Assembly: GCF_000767795.1 (NCBI RefSeq)
Contig: NZ_JANX01000002.1
Location: 1-64,000 of the forward strand
DNA length: 64,000 bases
Source: Inquilinus limosus MP06
GTDB lineage: Bacteria; Pseudomonadota; Alphaproteobacteria; DSM-16000; Inquilinaceae
Direction: 5' to 3'
Shown here in pieces: positions 41,759 through 50,452 of the stretch. A model generated the notes under the pieces. It saw nothing but the letters and a program-made list of their open reading frames with translations. It ran no database searches and was not told where the DNA came from. Position 1 is the first letter of the stretch. The number at the start of each line of letters is the position of its first letter. A program made the position numbers and the translations under genes.

Positions 41759-42976
41759 ATGAAAGCCTATGCCGTGATCGGCGCGGGGTTCGGGGACGAG
41801 GGCAAGGGCCTCGTCACCGACCATCTCGTGGCCAGGCTCGGAGCCGACACCCTGGTCGTCCGCTTCAACGGCGGCGCCCAGGCCGGGCATACCGTCACCC
41901 TGCCGGACGGCCGCCGGCACGTGTTTAGCCATTTCGGGAGCGGCAGCCTGCTCGGCGCGCCGACATTCCTCAGCCGCTTCTTCATAGCCAACCCCACCCT
42001 CTTCGCCGCGGAGCGCCAGAGGCTCACGGCGCTCTCGATCGCGCCGGCGGTCCTCATCGACCCTCGATGCGTCGTCACCACGCCCTACGACATGGTCCTG
42101 AACCAAGCGATGGAGCGGCCGCGGTCGGGATCGCGCCACGGGAGCTGCGGCGTGGGGATCGGCGAGACGGTCGAGCGCAGCCTGCACCCCGGATTCCGGC
42201 TGACCGTCGCCGACCTGGCCGACGAGGCCCGGGTCCGGAACCGCCTGGAGGCCATCCGCCGGAACTGGGTCCCCGCGCGGCTCGCCACCCTGCGGCAGGT
42301 GATGCCGGCGGCGGACCTCGGCGCCGACCGCGAGGTCGCGGCCTTCCTGGCCTCCGACCTGGTGGTCGAGCGGACAATGGCGGATATCGCAGAGTTCCTG
42401 CGCCACGTCTCGGTCGCGGCGGAGCCGCCGGGCCTGTCCGGCCGGCCCCTGGTCCTGGAAGGCGCCCAGGGCCTGCTGCTGGACCAGGATCTCGGCTGGT
42501 TCCCGCATGTCACCCGGTCGCACACGGGACTGCGCAACGTGGCCGCCCTGGCCCGGGACTGGCGCCTCCGGTCCATCGAGCCGATCTATGTCAGCCGGGT
42601 CTATGCCACCCGCCACGGCGCCGGCCCCCTGCCCCACGAGACGGCCGGAATCCCGGGCCTCCGCTTCGAGGACCGGACCAACGTCCCGCACCCCTATCAG
42701 GGCGCGATCCGGCTTGCCCCCCTCGACCTTGACCTCGTTGCCGACGTCGTCCGCCGCGACCGCCTGCTGGCCTCGCTTCCGTCCGGCGTCGCGGTGACGC
42801 CCCGGCTCGTCGTCACCTGTGTCGACCAGCTCGACCGGCCGATCCCGCATGTGGACCGGGGCGAGATCGTCGAGGCCGGCCCGGAGACGGTGGCCCGCCG
42901 GCTGGCCGACCGGGTTGGGACCGGCCTCCTGGCGATCGGCGCCGGCCCGACCTGGGCCACGATGACCCTCGCCTGA
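41759..42976 (+). CDS. Divergent adenylosuccinate synthetase-like enzyme (module gene 3)
   Basis: A 405-residue PurA-family protein (housekeeping PurA is about 430). The GTP loop GFGDEGKG carries the catalytic Asp at 13, and AQAGHT supplies the catalytic His at 44, both as in PurA. LEGAQGLLLDQDLGWFPHVT and YATRHGAGPLP match the IMP/GTP-binding regions. The segment where PurA has the aspartate-binding T-T-G-R-x-R loop instead reads TNVPHPYQGAIR (about 307-318). The second substrate probably differs from aspartate. Start chosen at 41759 with GGAAAG upstream. It is unlikely to be the purine-pathway enzyme. Confidence 0.8.
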   Translation: MKAYAVIGAGFGDEGKGLVTDHLVARLGADTLVVRFNGGAQAGHTVTLPDGRRHVFSHFGSGSLLGAPTFLSRFFIANPTLFAAERQRLTALSIAPAVLIDPRCVVTTPYDMVLNQAMERPRSGSRHGSCGVGIGETVERSLHPGFRLTVADLADEARVRNRLEAIRRNWVPARLATLRQVMPAADLGADREVAAFLASDLVVERTMADIAEFLRHVSVAAEPPGLSGRPLVLEGAQGLLLDQDLGWFPHVTRSHTGLRNVAALARDWRLRSIEPIYVSRVYATRHGAGPLPHETAGIPGLRFEDRTNVPHPYQGAIRLAPLDLDLVADVVRRDRLLASLPSGVAVTPRLVVTCVDQLDRPIPHVDRGEIVEAGPETVARRLADRVGTGLLAIGAGPTWATMTLA

Positions 42977-43095
42977 CGCATGGCAGGGCCACGCGACGGC
43001 GGGGCCGGATCTGGGATCAGATACCTAGACACCGCGATGCATATCCTTTTAGAAACATTGCTCGGAAGGGGCGCTCGATCAAGGAAGGCTGCCGC

Positions 43096-44148
43096 ATGGA
43101 CGAGCCCTTCGAAGGTCTGACCTATCGGTTCACCACGAAGATCGCGAAGCCCCGGGAGCGGTTCGATGCGTGGCGATCCGACGTCGGCGCCCTGTTCGAC
43201 ATCTCCGATCTCGACGGCGAGGACGTGTCCTACGACTCGCAATTCGGGTTCACGCTGCTGGACCAGATGATGTTCGGCGGCCGCGACTGGCTTCGCCCCG
43301 CCTCCCCCGTCACCCATGCGATGAGCCGGGACCCGCGGAAGATCCGCACGGACGGGCTGGACCACTACTATCTCCAACTGCAGATCAGCGAAACCCTGCG
43401 CGGGCAGGCGGGGGACGCCTCCGTCCATGTCGGGCCGGGCGACTTGTGCCTGCTGGATCTGGCAGCGCCCTTCGCGCTCGAGGTCACCACCGGCAACACC
43501 ATCTGCATGGTGATCCCGCGCGACATGCTGCCGGCCGGCGTCGCCAGCCTGCACGGCCGATCCCTGCGGGGCGGGCTGGGAGGGCTGCTGGCCGACCATC
43601 TCCACTCGCTGCGGCGGCACCTGCCGGGTCTGACGCGGGCGGAGGCGCCCTATGCGATCCAGGCCACCAAGACCATGCTCCTGGCCTGCCTGATGCCCAC
43701 ATCGGACACCCTGGCGCAGGCCGGGAGCGAACTCGACGCCGCGCTTGTCGGCCGGATCAGGCGGTACATCGACGAGACCCTCATGTCCCCAGACCTCAGC
43801 CCGGACCGGATCTGCAGGGAGGTTGGGATCTCCCGGTCGAAGCTGTACCGTCTGTTCGAGCCGACCGGCGGCGTCATGCGGCTGATCCAGCGCAAACGCC
43901 TGCGCCGAGCCCGCCAGGCGCTGGCGAACCCGCTGGAACCGAGAGCCCGTATCGGAGATGTTGCTTGGCGCCACGGCTTCGCCAACGAGAAACATTTCAG
44001 CCGGCTCTTCAAGACGGAGTTCGGCCACTCGCCCAGCGAGATCCCGGCTCTCGACCAGGAGGCGGACGGCCCTTCCGCGGTGGAAGATCGGGGAACGGAC
44101 GAAGGGCATCGCAGCTTCGGCGACTGGCTGCAGGTCTTCATGTCATAA
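43096..44148 (+). CDS. AraC family transcriptional regulator
   Basis: A 350-residue regulator. The N-terminal 200 residues resemble the AraC-binding-like domain (cupin) found in regulators of oxygenases and stress genes (HYYLQLQISETLRGQAGDAS, VHVGPGDLCLLDL). The C-terminal double helix-turn-helix includes DLSPDRICREVGISRSKLYR and IGDVAWRHGFANEKHFSRLF then KTEFGHSPSEI. It follows the PurA-like gene by 119 bases on the same strand but has its own ribosome site. Its target is unknown. Confidence 0.9.
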   Translation: MDEPFEGLTYRFTTKIAKPRERFDAWRSDVGALFDISDLDGEDVSYDSQFGFTLLDQMMFGGRDWLRPASPVTHAMSRDPRKIRTDGLDHYYLQLQISETLRGQAGDASVHVGPGDLCLLDLAAPFALEVTTGNTICMVIPRDMLPAGVASLHGRSLRGGLGGLLADHLHSLRRHLPGLTRAEAPYAIQATKTMLLACLMPTSDTLAQAGSELDAALVGRIRRYIDETLMSPDLSPDRICREVGISRSKLYRLFEPTGGVMRLIQRKRLRRARQALANPLEPRARIGDVAWRHGFANEKHFSRLFKTEFGHSPSEIPALDQEADGPSAVEDRGTDEGHRSFGDWLQVFMS

Positions 44149-44162
44149 ATGCGGCATCGGGC

Positions 44163-44267
44163 ATGCTCCGGATGCGCCTCGTCCTTCTTCTGATCCTGGC
44201 CGCCTTGGGCACGGCCTCCGCGGCGCCCTCGGCTGCCCTCTCCTTCCATTGTGCCGGGCTGCGTTCG
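44163..44267 (+). pseudogene. Truncated secreted-protein gene, 5' end only
   Basis: A clear signal peptide, MRLVLLLILAALGTASAAPS, and about 13 further residues (LSFHCAG) run directly into transposase-derived sequence. The SFHCA start resembles the mature N-terminus of LprI-like proteins, but the fragment is too short to assign. It appears cut off by an insertion-sequence event. Confidence 0.4.
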
Positions 44268-44995
44268 GCGGCCGACAGTGTCCATGGTGTGGCCGCACTC
44301 GAGATGACGCTGCGCCGGGCCGGCAAGGGCTATGTGCTTGGCGTCAATGCCAACCATCGGTTCAGCCCTGGACTTTGGAGATCTCGGTTACCGGTGAGGC
44401 CAAGGACATTGCCGCGACGTTGTCCGCCGACCTTTGGCAACGCCTCTCCGCGGCCCCCGGAACCAGGGGAGAAAGGCTCTACGACTGGGCCTACTGCCCG
44501 CTGGCCGACCTCGATGCCGAGGAATACGACGCGCCGGCACCCGGGCTCTGGACCCGCGCCCTGTTGATCCATCGCAGCATCGACGGCGAACTCGCCTATT
44601 TCACCACTTGGTGCCCCAAGGACACGCCAGTCGAGACCCTGGTGCAGGTCGAAGGCACGCGCTGGCGCATCGAGGAAGGCTTCGAGACCACCAAGAACGA
44701 GTTCGGCCTCGGCCACAACGAAACCAGATCCTGGCATGGATGGCACCGGCATGTGTCCCTGGTCATGCTCGCCTACGTTCTCATGGCTGTCGTTCGATTC
44801 AAGGCGAACACCATGACGCCGAAAACACCGCCAGCGTCGCGGCAAAGCTCATCCGCTGGTCGATCCAGGAGATCCGACGCCTCACCCTCAGCTGGCTCAA
44901 CGCCGCATTCCGATCCCCATGTCCTCGCATGGTCTAGCTTCCGCCGTACCCACCAAGCCGCTGCCCGAGAGGCTCATCTCAAGCGATCCCTTCCC
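44268..44995 (+). mobile_element. Decayed IS701-type transposase, C-terminal part in several frames
   Basis: Three frames together give the C-terminal half of an IS701/DDE transposase: ADSVHGVAALEMTLRRAGKG and YVLGVNANH; then DIAATLSADLWQRLSA, ERLYDWAYCPL, ALLIHRSIDGELAYFTTWCP and RWRIEEGFETTKNEFGLGHN; then AAKLIRWSIQEIRRLTLS and LAWSSFRRTHQAAAREAHLK. At least three frame changes are needed. The N-terminal part and terminal repeats are not visible. This is an inactive relic. Confidence 0.7.
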
Positions 44996-45059
44996 CTCCT
45001 CTCCGGGCCCACCAGTCTCGCAACAAAGCCCCTGATCGCGGCGCTGGATCCCCGCCGGC

Positions 45060-45399
45060 GATGACGCACCGATGACGGCGACGCCCAGCGCCGCGCCGAT
45101 CTGGACGGTCGAGATGATGCCCCCCAGGCCAGCCCGGCATGGCGGGGGTCGACGCCGCCGATCACCGCCTTGATCACCGATGGCATCACGATCCCGAAGC
45201 CGATCCCGGCGCAGGCCAAGCCTGGCCCGCCGGCCCCGGGCAGGAGCCCCGCGACGGCCACGATCACCGCGCCGAACCCCAGCACCTGGAGCGCAAAGCC
45301 CAGGGTCAGCGTGCGGGGCCCGAAATGGCGCGTCACCTGCGACGACGCCAGAGAGACGGCGAAGAACCCGCCGGCGAAGGGCAGCGTGGGATATCCGGG
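45060..45399 (-). pseudogene. Fragment of an MFS transporter gene
   Basis: The minus strand reads LPFAGGFFAVSLASSQVTRH, FGPRTLTLGFALQVLGFGAV, LACAGIGFGIVMPSVIKAVI and GGVDPRHAGLA. After one frame change it continues GGIISTVQIGAALGVAVIGA. This matches transmembrane helices of a drug:proton antiporter-type MFS protein (the 14-span DHA2 group is likely). Both ends are missing; the fragment abuts the IS701 remnant. Confidence 0.55.
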
Positions 45400-45582
45400 T
45401 TGACGCGGGTGCTGACAGGTCTCCGTTGACGCGATGTGCGTGCCAGCCGTACGGCTGCGCACATGCCAGCACGGCGCCGGCCGTCTTGGCCGAACAAGAC
45501 CGAAGATGGCGGTCGCGCCCCTGCCCGGCCGAGCGGATAACCGGCGGTTAGCGACATCGCGCTGCTTACAGAGGATGCTTCG

Positions 45583-46833
45583 ATGATGGCTTCGTTCGAG
45601 ACCTGCACCGGTCCAGTGCGGCGCCGGGTGCGGGCTGCGGCCGTGCTCGGCGGCGCGCTGGCCCTCCTGGGCGCAAGCCCGGCCTGGACCGCCGAGCGCA
45701 TGGTCTACAGCGGCACGCTGGGCACGGCGCAGGTGGTGATGGAGCTGTCCTCCTCCGAAGACAGCCAGCGCGTCACCGGCCGCTACTTCTACCTGCGATA
45801 CGGGATCGATATCCCGCTGTCCGGCACGCCCGGCGCGCTGGCGGAGGCGATCCCCCTCGCCGACGAGTCCGAGGGGGGCAACGCTCCCGTGTTCGAGGAT
45901 GCCGGAACCGGCAAGCCCGCCGTGGTCTGGGATGGCCGGCTACATGGCGCCCGGCGCGATCGATACGAGGGGCAGTGGCGGGATGCGCGCAGCGGCAGGA
46001 CCCTGCCCTTCGCGCTGCGGCGGGTCGCGGCCTACGACCCGGACGCGGCGGCGCCGGACAGCGTCGAAGCGGCGACGATCAGCATGGCCTCGGCGCCCTA
46101 CGATTTCCTGCGGATGCAGGTGCCGATGACCGCGGGGGCGGAGGTCCGGCTGGGGCCCGTCGCTTACCGCATGGTCGTCGATCCGCGGACGCAGTTCGCC
46201 TATCCCCGCCTGACCCGGCACCCTGACCCGGCAGTCATGGCCCGTGCCAACGCCATCCTGGAACAGCGGCACTGGCACATGAGCGTGGAGGCCCTGGCCT
46301 GCAAGGGGACTCTCTACACCTCGACCGGTCCCGCCGCCGGCACGCTCGGCGGCTTCGACAACGAGTCCATCTCGGTCGAGTTCCTGTCGCCCACCCTGAT
46401 GAGTGTGGCCGAATCGGGCAGTACCGATTGTGGCGGCGCCTATCCCAACAACCACTTCGACCCGTTCACGCTAGACCTGCGGCACGGCGGATATCTCGAC
46501 TTCAACCGCCTGCTGGATGCCGGGGTACGCGACGAGTACGGCAAACTCGATCCCAGCCCTGCCCTCGCCGCCTTCATAGACCGGCACCCGGCGTCCAGAC
46601 AGGGCGATCTCGATGACAACTGCGGCGGAGAGACCCTGAAGGACTACCTAGCCCTCTATTTCCAATCCAGTGACAAGCTGGCCCTCGCCGTCTCCGACAT
46701 CCCCCACGTCATGGGGGCTTGCCTCGGCCCGCAGATCGCGGTCCCGGTGAAGGATCTCGGCACGCTGCTGAAGCCGGAAGCGGCGCGGTACTTCCCGGAC
46801 CTCGCGCTCCCGGCGATGAAGGCGGACGGCTAA
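45583..46833 (+). CDS. Secreted protein of unknown function
   Basis: A 416-residue protein; ATG-ATG start behind AGAGGA. Signal peptide AAAVLGGALALLGASPAWTA. The N-terminal mature part (VYSGTLGTAQVVMELSSSED and GRYFYLRYGIDIPLSG) resembles the opening of other secreted proteins here, notably the SGSYCYG region of the protein at 29140-30374. The middle has DPRTQFAYPRLTRHPDPAVM typical of DUF3298/RsiV-like or PdaC-like periplasmic domains, and ends with CGGAYPNNHFDPFTLDL and DLGTLLKPEAA. Four cysteines. Periplasmic; function unproven. Confidence 0.72.
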   Translation: MMASFETCTGPVRRRVRAAAVLGGALALLGASPAWTAERMVYSGTLGTAQVVMELSSSEDSQRVTGRYFYLRYGIDIPLSGTPGALAEAIPLADESEGGNAPVFEDAGTGKPAVVWDGRLHGARRDRYEGQWRDARSGRTLPFALRRVAAYDPDAAAPDSVEAATISMASAPYDFLRMQVPMTAGAEVRLGPVAYRMVVDPRTQFAYPRLTRHPDPAVMARANAILEQRHWHMSVEALACKGTLYTSTGPAAGTLGGFDNESISVEFLSPTLMSVAESGSTDCGGAYPNNHFDPFTLDLRHGGYLDFNRLLDAGVRDEYGKLDPSPALAAFIDRHPASRQGDLDDNCGGETLKDYLALYFQSSDKLALAVSDIPHVMGACLGPQIAVPVKDLGTLLKPEAARYFPDLALPAMKADG

Positions 46834-46934
46834 GCAGCCTCCGGCAGACCGAACGCCTGCGCCACCAGCTCATAGGAGAGGATCCGGACGGCGTGGTCGT
46901 GAAGCGTGCTGGCAATCATCTCCTCGCTGGCCAT
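46830..46934 (-). pseudogene. 3' remnant of an unrecognised gene
   Basis: The minus frame, open from just after a stop near 46952, reads VMASEEMIASTLHDHAVRIL then SYELVAQAFGLPEAA and a stop at 46832-46830. The sequence is protein-like but has no proper start. It looks like the C-terminal end of a larger lost gene. Confidence 0.35.
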
Positions 46935-46984
46935 GACTTCGCCAGGAACGGATGCGCCCTAAGCGGCCATCGCATTAGCGCCTC

Positions 46985-47068
46985 GATACCGGACAATGTT
47001 CGAAGCCGCAGGATCCGACCCTTCCCGGCTAGCCCGGCCCGACGAGGATGCCCGAAACCGGCCATCGC
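46985..47068. repeat. Intergenic repeat, copy A
   Basis: Contains GATACCGGACA (46985-46995) and, 69 bases further, GAAACCGGCCATCGC (47054-47068). Both words recur with almost the same spacing in copy B at 49623-49707. The intervening sequence is degenerate. No conserved reading frame. The rest of the 46935-47292 gap shows nothing else. Confidence 0.5.
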
Positions 47069-47292
47069 AATCCGCTCCCCGAAGCGGATCTGGCGGCTTC
47101 GACCCTTGATGGACAACCCAGCCTGCTGCGGCTATCCGGCCATCGACAGATCGCGCCCGCACCGCGCCGGATACTGCTCCCATCCGCGATGTCGGACTGC
47201 CGACGACACGGTATGTGCGCGAGCAGACGGATCCGGCGATGCTTGCAGCCTCGACACTTCGCGGCAGTCGCGCCGGCCGCTCGGAGCACTGA

Positions 47293-48125
47293 TCATATCC
47301 CCTCGCCTCCTGGCGTCGAGCCGATCTGCGATCTGATCTTCTCCGCATCCGCCGGCGTCGCCCGATTGTAGACCACCATGCTGAGATCCGTCCGGCCGTC
47401 GACCGAAAAGGCCGAGTATTCAAAGGCCAGGGGGCCGAGAACCGGGTGGCGTATATGCTTGACGGCTTCGCCATCAGCACTGCGAACATCGTTGTCGCGC
47501 CACATCGTCCAGAACTCGGGACTGAGCCGGCAGAGCTCATCGACGAGAGGCCCCACCTCCGCCGCGGCCCCTGCACGCGCTGCGCCGACACGGAACGCGC
47601 CCACCACGTGGCGCGCCACGCTCTCCCAGTCGCACTGCACGGCGCGGGCACGCGGGTCGAGGAAGATGATGCGCAGGACATTGCGCTGATGCGGCGGCAG
47701 GGAGCCATAGTCGCCCAGCATCACGGTGGCCGCCCGATTCCAGGCGAGCACGTTCCAGATCGCCGTCCGAATGAGCGCCGGGCTCGGGTCCAACGCGTCG
47801 AGGACGCGTTGCAGCCGGGGCGTGACGCCTTGGTTCTCCTGGTAACGGACCTCGGGCAGGCGCCCGAGGCCGAGCAGGAAAAGATGTTCGCGCTCCACCG
47901 CCGTCAGCATCAGGGCGCGGGCGATCCGATCGAGCACATCGGCCGAAGGGACGCCGCCGCGGCCCTGTTCGAGCCACGTGTACCAGGTCGGGCTGATGTT
48001 GGCGCGCTGTGCCACCTCCTCGCGGCGCAGGCCCAGAGTGCGGCGGCGCTCCGACGGAAAGCCGAGAGCGGCCGGGTCGAGCCTGGTGCGGCGGTCGCCG
48101 GGTGCTCGCTCGTCCTGTTAGTCAT
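47293..48125 (-). pseudogene. Helix-turn-helix regulator with MmyB-like ligand domain, frame break near the N-terminus
   Basis: The main frame (240 residues from a GTG at 48015) begins inside the HTH: AQRANISPTWYTWLEQGRGG. It continues with the MmyB-like ligand domain (IRTAIWNVLAWNRAATVMLG, NVLRIIFLDPRARAV, HPVLGPLAFEYSAFSVDGRT). Upstream in the same frame LDPAALGFPSERRRTLGLRR is clearly the HTH N-terminus but runs into a stop without a start. The ATG at 48125 (MTNRTSE) is in another frame. A short deletion near 48100 probably destroyed the gene. Intact homologues usually repress a divergent oxidoreductase, as is present here at 48206. Confidence 0.7.
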
Positions 48126-48205
48126 CTTACTATGATAAAGACACTACTTTACCAGAATAGACCCTGCACCGAGATTTGTCTCCAGCGAAGCCTGGAGACC
48201 TTCTC

Positions 48206-49090
48206 ATGCGTGTTTTCGTTACCGGTGCAACCGGATTCATCGGTATGCCCGTCGTCAAGGAACTCATCGCCGCCGGACATGAAGTTCTTGGCCTGGCGCG
48301 TTCGGAGAAAGGGCAAAAATCCCTGGCCGCCATTGGCGCGGATGTTCTTCGCGGTTCACTTGAAGACCTCGACGGCTTGCGTCAGGGCGCAAGCGCTTCT
48401 GATGCCGTCATCCACCTGGCCTTCATCCACGACTGGTCGAACTTCGCGGAGAGCTGCGAGATCGACCGCCGCGCCATTGAAGCCTTGGGTTCCGTTCTGG
48501 CTGGCTCCGACAGGCCCCTCATCGTTACAGGGGGGTTGGCGGGATTGGCCAGGCCCGGTCAGGTTGCGACCGAAGATGGCGTGATACCGCCGGATTTCCC
48601 ATTCCCCCGTGTTTCGGAACAGACGGCTCTATCGCTGCAAGGCGTCCGCGCCTCGGTCATGCGCCTTCCCCAGGTCCACGACCCGCTCAAACAGGGTCTC
48701 ATCACCCCGGCGATCGAGGTGTACCGCGAAAAGGGTGTCTGCGCCTATGTCGGCGACGGGCTCAATCGCTGGCCGGCGGCGCATGTTCTCGATGTCGCGC
48801 GTCTTTACAGGCTGGCGATCGAAAAGGCTGAGCCGAACGCAAAATATCACGCCGTCGCGGAAGAGGGTGTCTCGATGCGCGATATCGCCGAAGCCATCGG
48901 CCGGCGCCTGAAGCTGCCGGTCAAATCCATCGCCCCGGAAGAGGCCCAGGCATTCTTTGGCTGGCTCGGCCGGTTTGCGTCATACGATATGCCGGCGTCC
49001 AGCACGCAGACGCGGAAGCGACTCGGGTGGGAACCGACGGGACCCGGGTTGATCGCCGATCTCGAACAACTGCGCGTCTCCGATAGCTGA
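48206..49090 (+). CDS. SDR family NAD(P)-dependent oxidoreductase (extended/atypical)
   Basis: A 294-residue Rossmann protein. The nucleotide motif is VTGATGFIGMPVVKEL at residues 4-19. The start is the ATG at 48206 after CTGGAG. It resembles NAD-dependent epimerase/dehydratase-type proteins that lack a canonical YxxxK (the region reads VSEQTALSLQGVRASVMRLP). The C-terminus has AEEGVSMRDIAEAIGRRLKL and STQTRKRLGWEPTGPGLIAD. The GC content is lower than its surroundings. It is divergent from the broken HTH regulator that probably once controlled it. Confidence 0.87.
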   Translation: MRVFVTGATGFIGMPVVKELIAAGHEVLGLARSEKGQKSLAAIGADVLRGSLEDLDGLRQGASASDAVIHLAFIHDWSNFAESCEIDRRAIEALGSVLAGSDRPLIVTGGLAGLARPGQVATEDGVIPPDFPFPRVSEQTALSLQGVRASVMRLPQVHDPLKQGLITPAIEVYREKGVCAYVGDGLNRWPAAHVLDVARLYRLAIEKAEPNAKYHAVAEEGVSMRDIAEAIGRRLKLPVKSIAPEEAQAFFGWLGRFASYDMPASSTQTRKRLGWEPTGPGLIADLEQLRVSDS

Positions 49091-49122
49091 CGATCGCAGG
49101 AACGATGCGCATGTTTCTGGCT

Positions 49123-49188
49123 TAGGACGAATCCACATTCAGCGCAGCCAGAGCATGATAGCGGCGAGATGAATGTCGATTCGTCCTA
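49123..49188. mobile_element. 66-bp IS5-derived miniature element with terminal inverted repeats
   Basis: TAGGACGAATC-C-ACATTC (49123-49140) and the complement of 49171-49188 (TAGGACGAATC-G-ACATTC) match at 17 of 18 positions. TA flanks both ends, as for IS427-group target duplications. On the minus strand it encodes IDIHLAAIMLWLR and a stop, the typical C-terminus of IS5-type transposases. It is therefore an internally deleted IS end. It lies exactly at the 5' break of the MFS fragment that follows. Confidence 0.65.
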
Positions 49189-49189
49189 G

Positions 49190-49494
49190 TCTTCGCCACC
49201 CTGGCGATGGGCGGGTTCGCCTCGGGTTTCCTCAACCCGATCCTGTTCGCCGTGATGTTCGAGCGCATCCCCAAGCCCTTGATCGGCCGCGTCACGTCGA
49301 TGAGCACCGCGCTCTGCTGGACGCTGATCCCGTTCGGTGGGCTCTTCGGCGGCGCCTTGACCAGCGGCATCGGTCTGCCCGCTGCGCTGCTGCTGACTGG
49401 GTCGGCCTATCTCGCGGTGACGCTGTTCCCGCTGGCACGCAAGAGCTTCCGCGGCTTAGAAAAGCGACCGATCGCGGGCGCCAGCTCATCGTGA
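49190..49494 (+). pseudogene. C-terminal fragment of an MFS transporter
   Basis: About 100 residues: VFATLAMGGFASGFLNPILF, AVMFERIPKPLIGRVTSMST, ALCWTLIPFGGLFGGALTSG and AALLLTGSAYLAVTLFPLAR. This covers the last three to four helices of an EntS/MFS_3-like exporter. The 5' part is missing where the IS5-derived element sits. It is a different MFS group from the fragment at 45060. Confidence 0.65.
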
Positions 49495-49622
49495 GCTAGC
49501 GTCTGGATCTTCGCTCCTGATCAGCAGCATCGTTTAAATAGGCCGGGCCGCACGGCAGGTTCCACTGTTGCTGATTGGACCCGACTGGACGGCGCCATCT
49601 GCGGCCATCGTGCCCTCGCCCC

Positions 49623-49707
49623 GATACCGGACATCGACCGAACCCGTGGGATTGGCTTCGCTCGCGGCCTACCGGGCCGGACCAACACGCCGGAAACCGG
49701 CCATCGC
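49623..49707. repeat. Intergenic repeat, copy B
   Basis: GATACCGGACA (49623-49633) and GAAACCGGCCATCGC (49693-49707), 70 bases apart, repeat copy A at 46985-47068. Neither copy is within a credible gene. The pair flanks the regulator/SDR segment in direct orientation. The rest of 49495-49726 shows nothing else. Confidence 0.5.
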
Positions 49708-49726
49708 CAGTGGGTACCCGAACCGG

Positions 49727-50190
49727 TCATGACCGCACGCGAACCCAAAGCGGTCCCCTGTCGCGAGACGCTTTCGATGATCCCTCTGAGCAATGCAGCC
49801 GTTCAGCAGCTGCCCTCAAAAATCGAGTATAATGCTCAACTTCCCGTTCTTTCATGAACTCGTTCAAGGCATCAACCACAGCCTCCCAGTCTCCGTCCTC
49901 AATCCGGCCGCGCTTGGCGAGATACCCGCTGAAGACGAGCTTCTGCTCAGGGGCCCACTCAAGCGTCTTCTTGAATATCTTGTTGAATCTGGAAAAGGCG
50001 TCGGCGTGTCCCTCTCATCGTTGCCGTCCATGGCGGCCAGCGCCTGCAAGATCGCGGCCTCGCACTCTTCGGCGTCCGACCGGAGTGCATCGACGCGGCT
50101 CCCGTCCGTCGCATCCTCGCTATCGAGTGGTCGCAACGGCCGACGGCAATGCGTGATCCAATGCCGGTCGGTTGCGCGGCAGCCCTGCTC
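49727..50190 (-). pseudogene. Broken gene of unknown function
   Basis: On the minus strand one frame reads VDALRSDAEECEAAILQALA then AMDGNDERD. Near 50015 a shift leads to HADAFSRFNKIFKKTLEWAP, EQKLVFSGYLAKRGRIEDGD and WEAVVDALNEFMKEREVEHY, ending at 49727. The second part is strongly protein-like but has no start and follows a stop in its own frame. The two parts probably belong to one decayed gene. No family recognised. 50191-50452 shows nothing convincing. Confidence 0.4.
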
Positions 50191-50452
50191 CTGCCGCAGC
50201 ATAGGCCGAGAGCCCTCACCGGCTCGTGCGTTAAAGCAAAATCTCCCAATGCGCCCTGCCGAGGGGCGTCAAAGGCCCGAGAGCTACCGGCGAGCTGCTG
50301 ACGCCCCTTCGCGACAGCGAGTTGCATCTCTCGCGCATCGGCGTACACTCATCAGCATCGTCAGCAGCGACCCTTCGGGCGTTGGCGACTGAGAGATTCG
50401 TTCGCAATATGGGTGAACGCGCGCTCCCGCCTGAGCGGCAGAGGAGTGGGCG

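Noticed and set aside
41759-42976. PurZ-type (2-aminoadenine) synthetase
   Set aside because: Position 13 is Asp as in PurA; PurZ carries Ser there. No dATPase or other Z-genome genes are nearby.
45060-49494. The two MFS pieces as halves of one gene split by rearrangement
   Set aside because: They resemble different MFS groups and lie on opposite strands, so they are more likely relics of separate genes.
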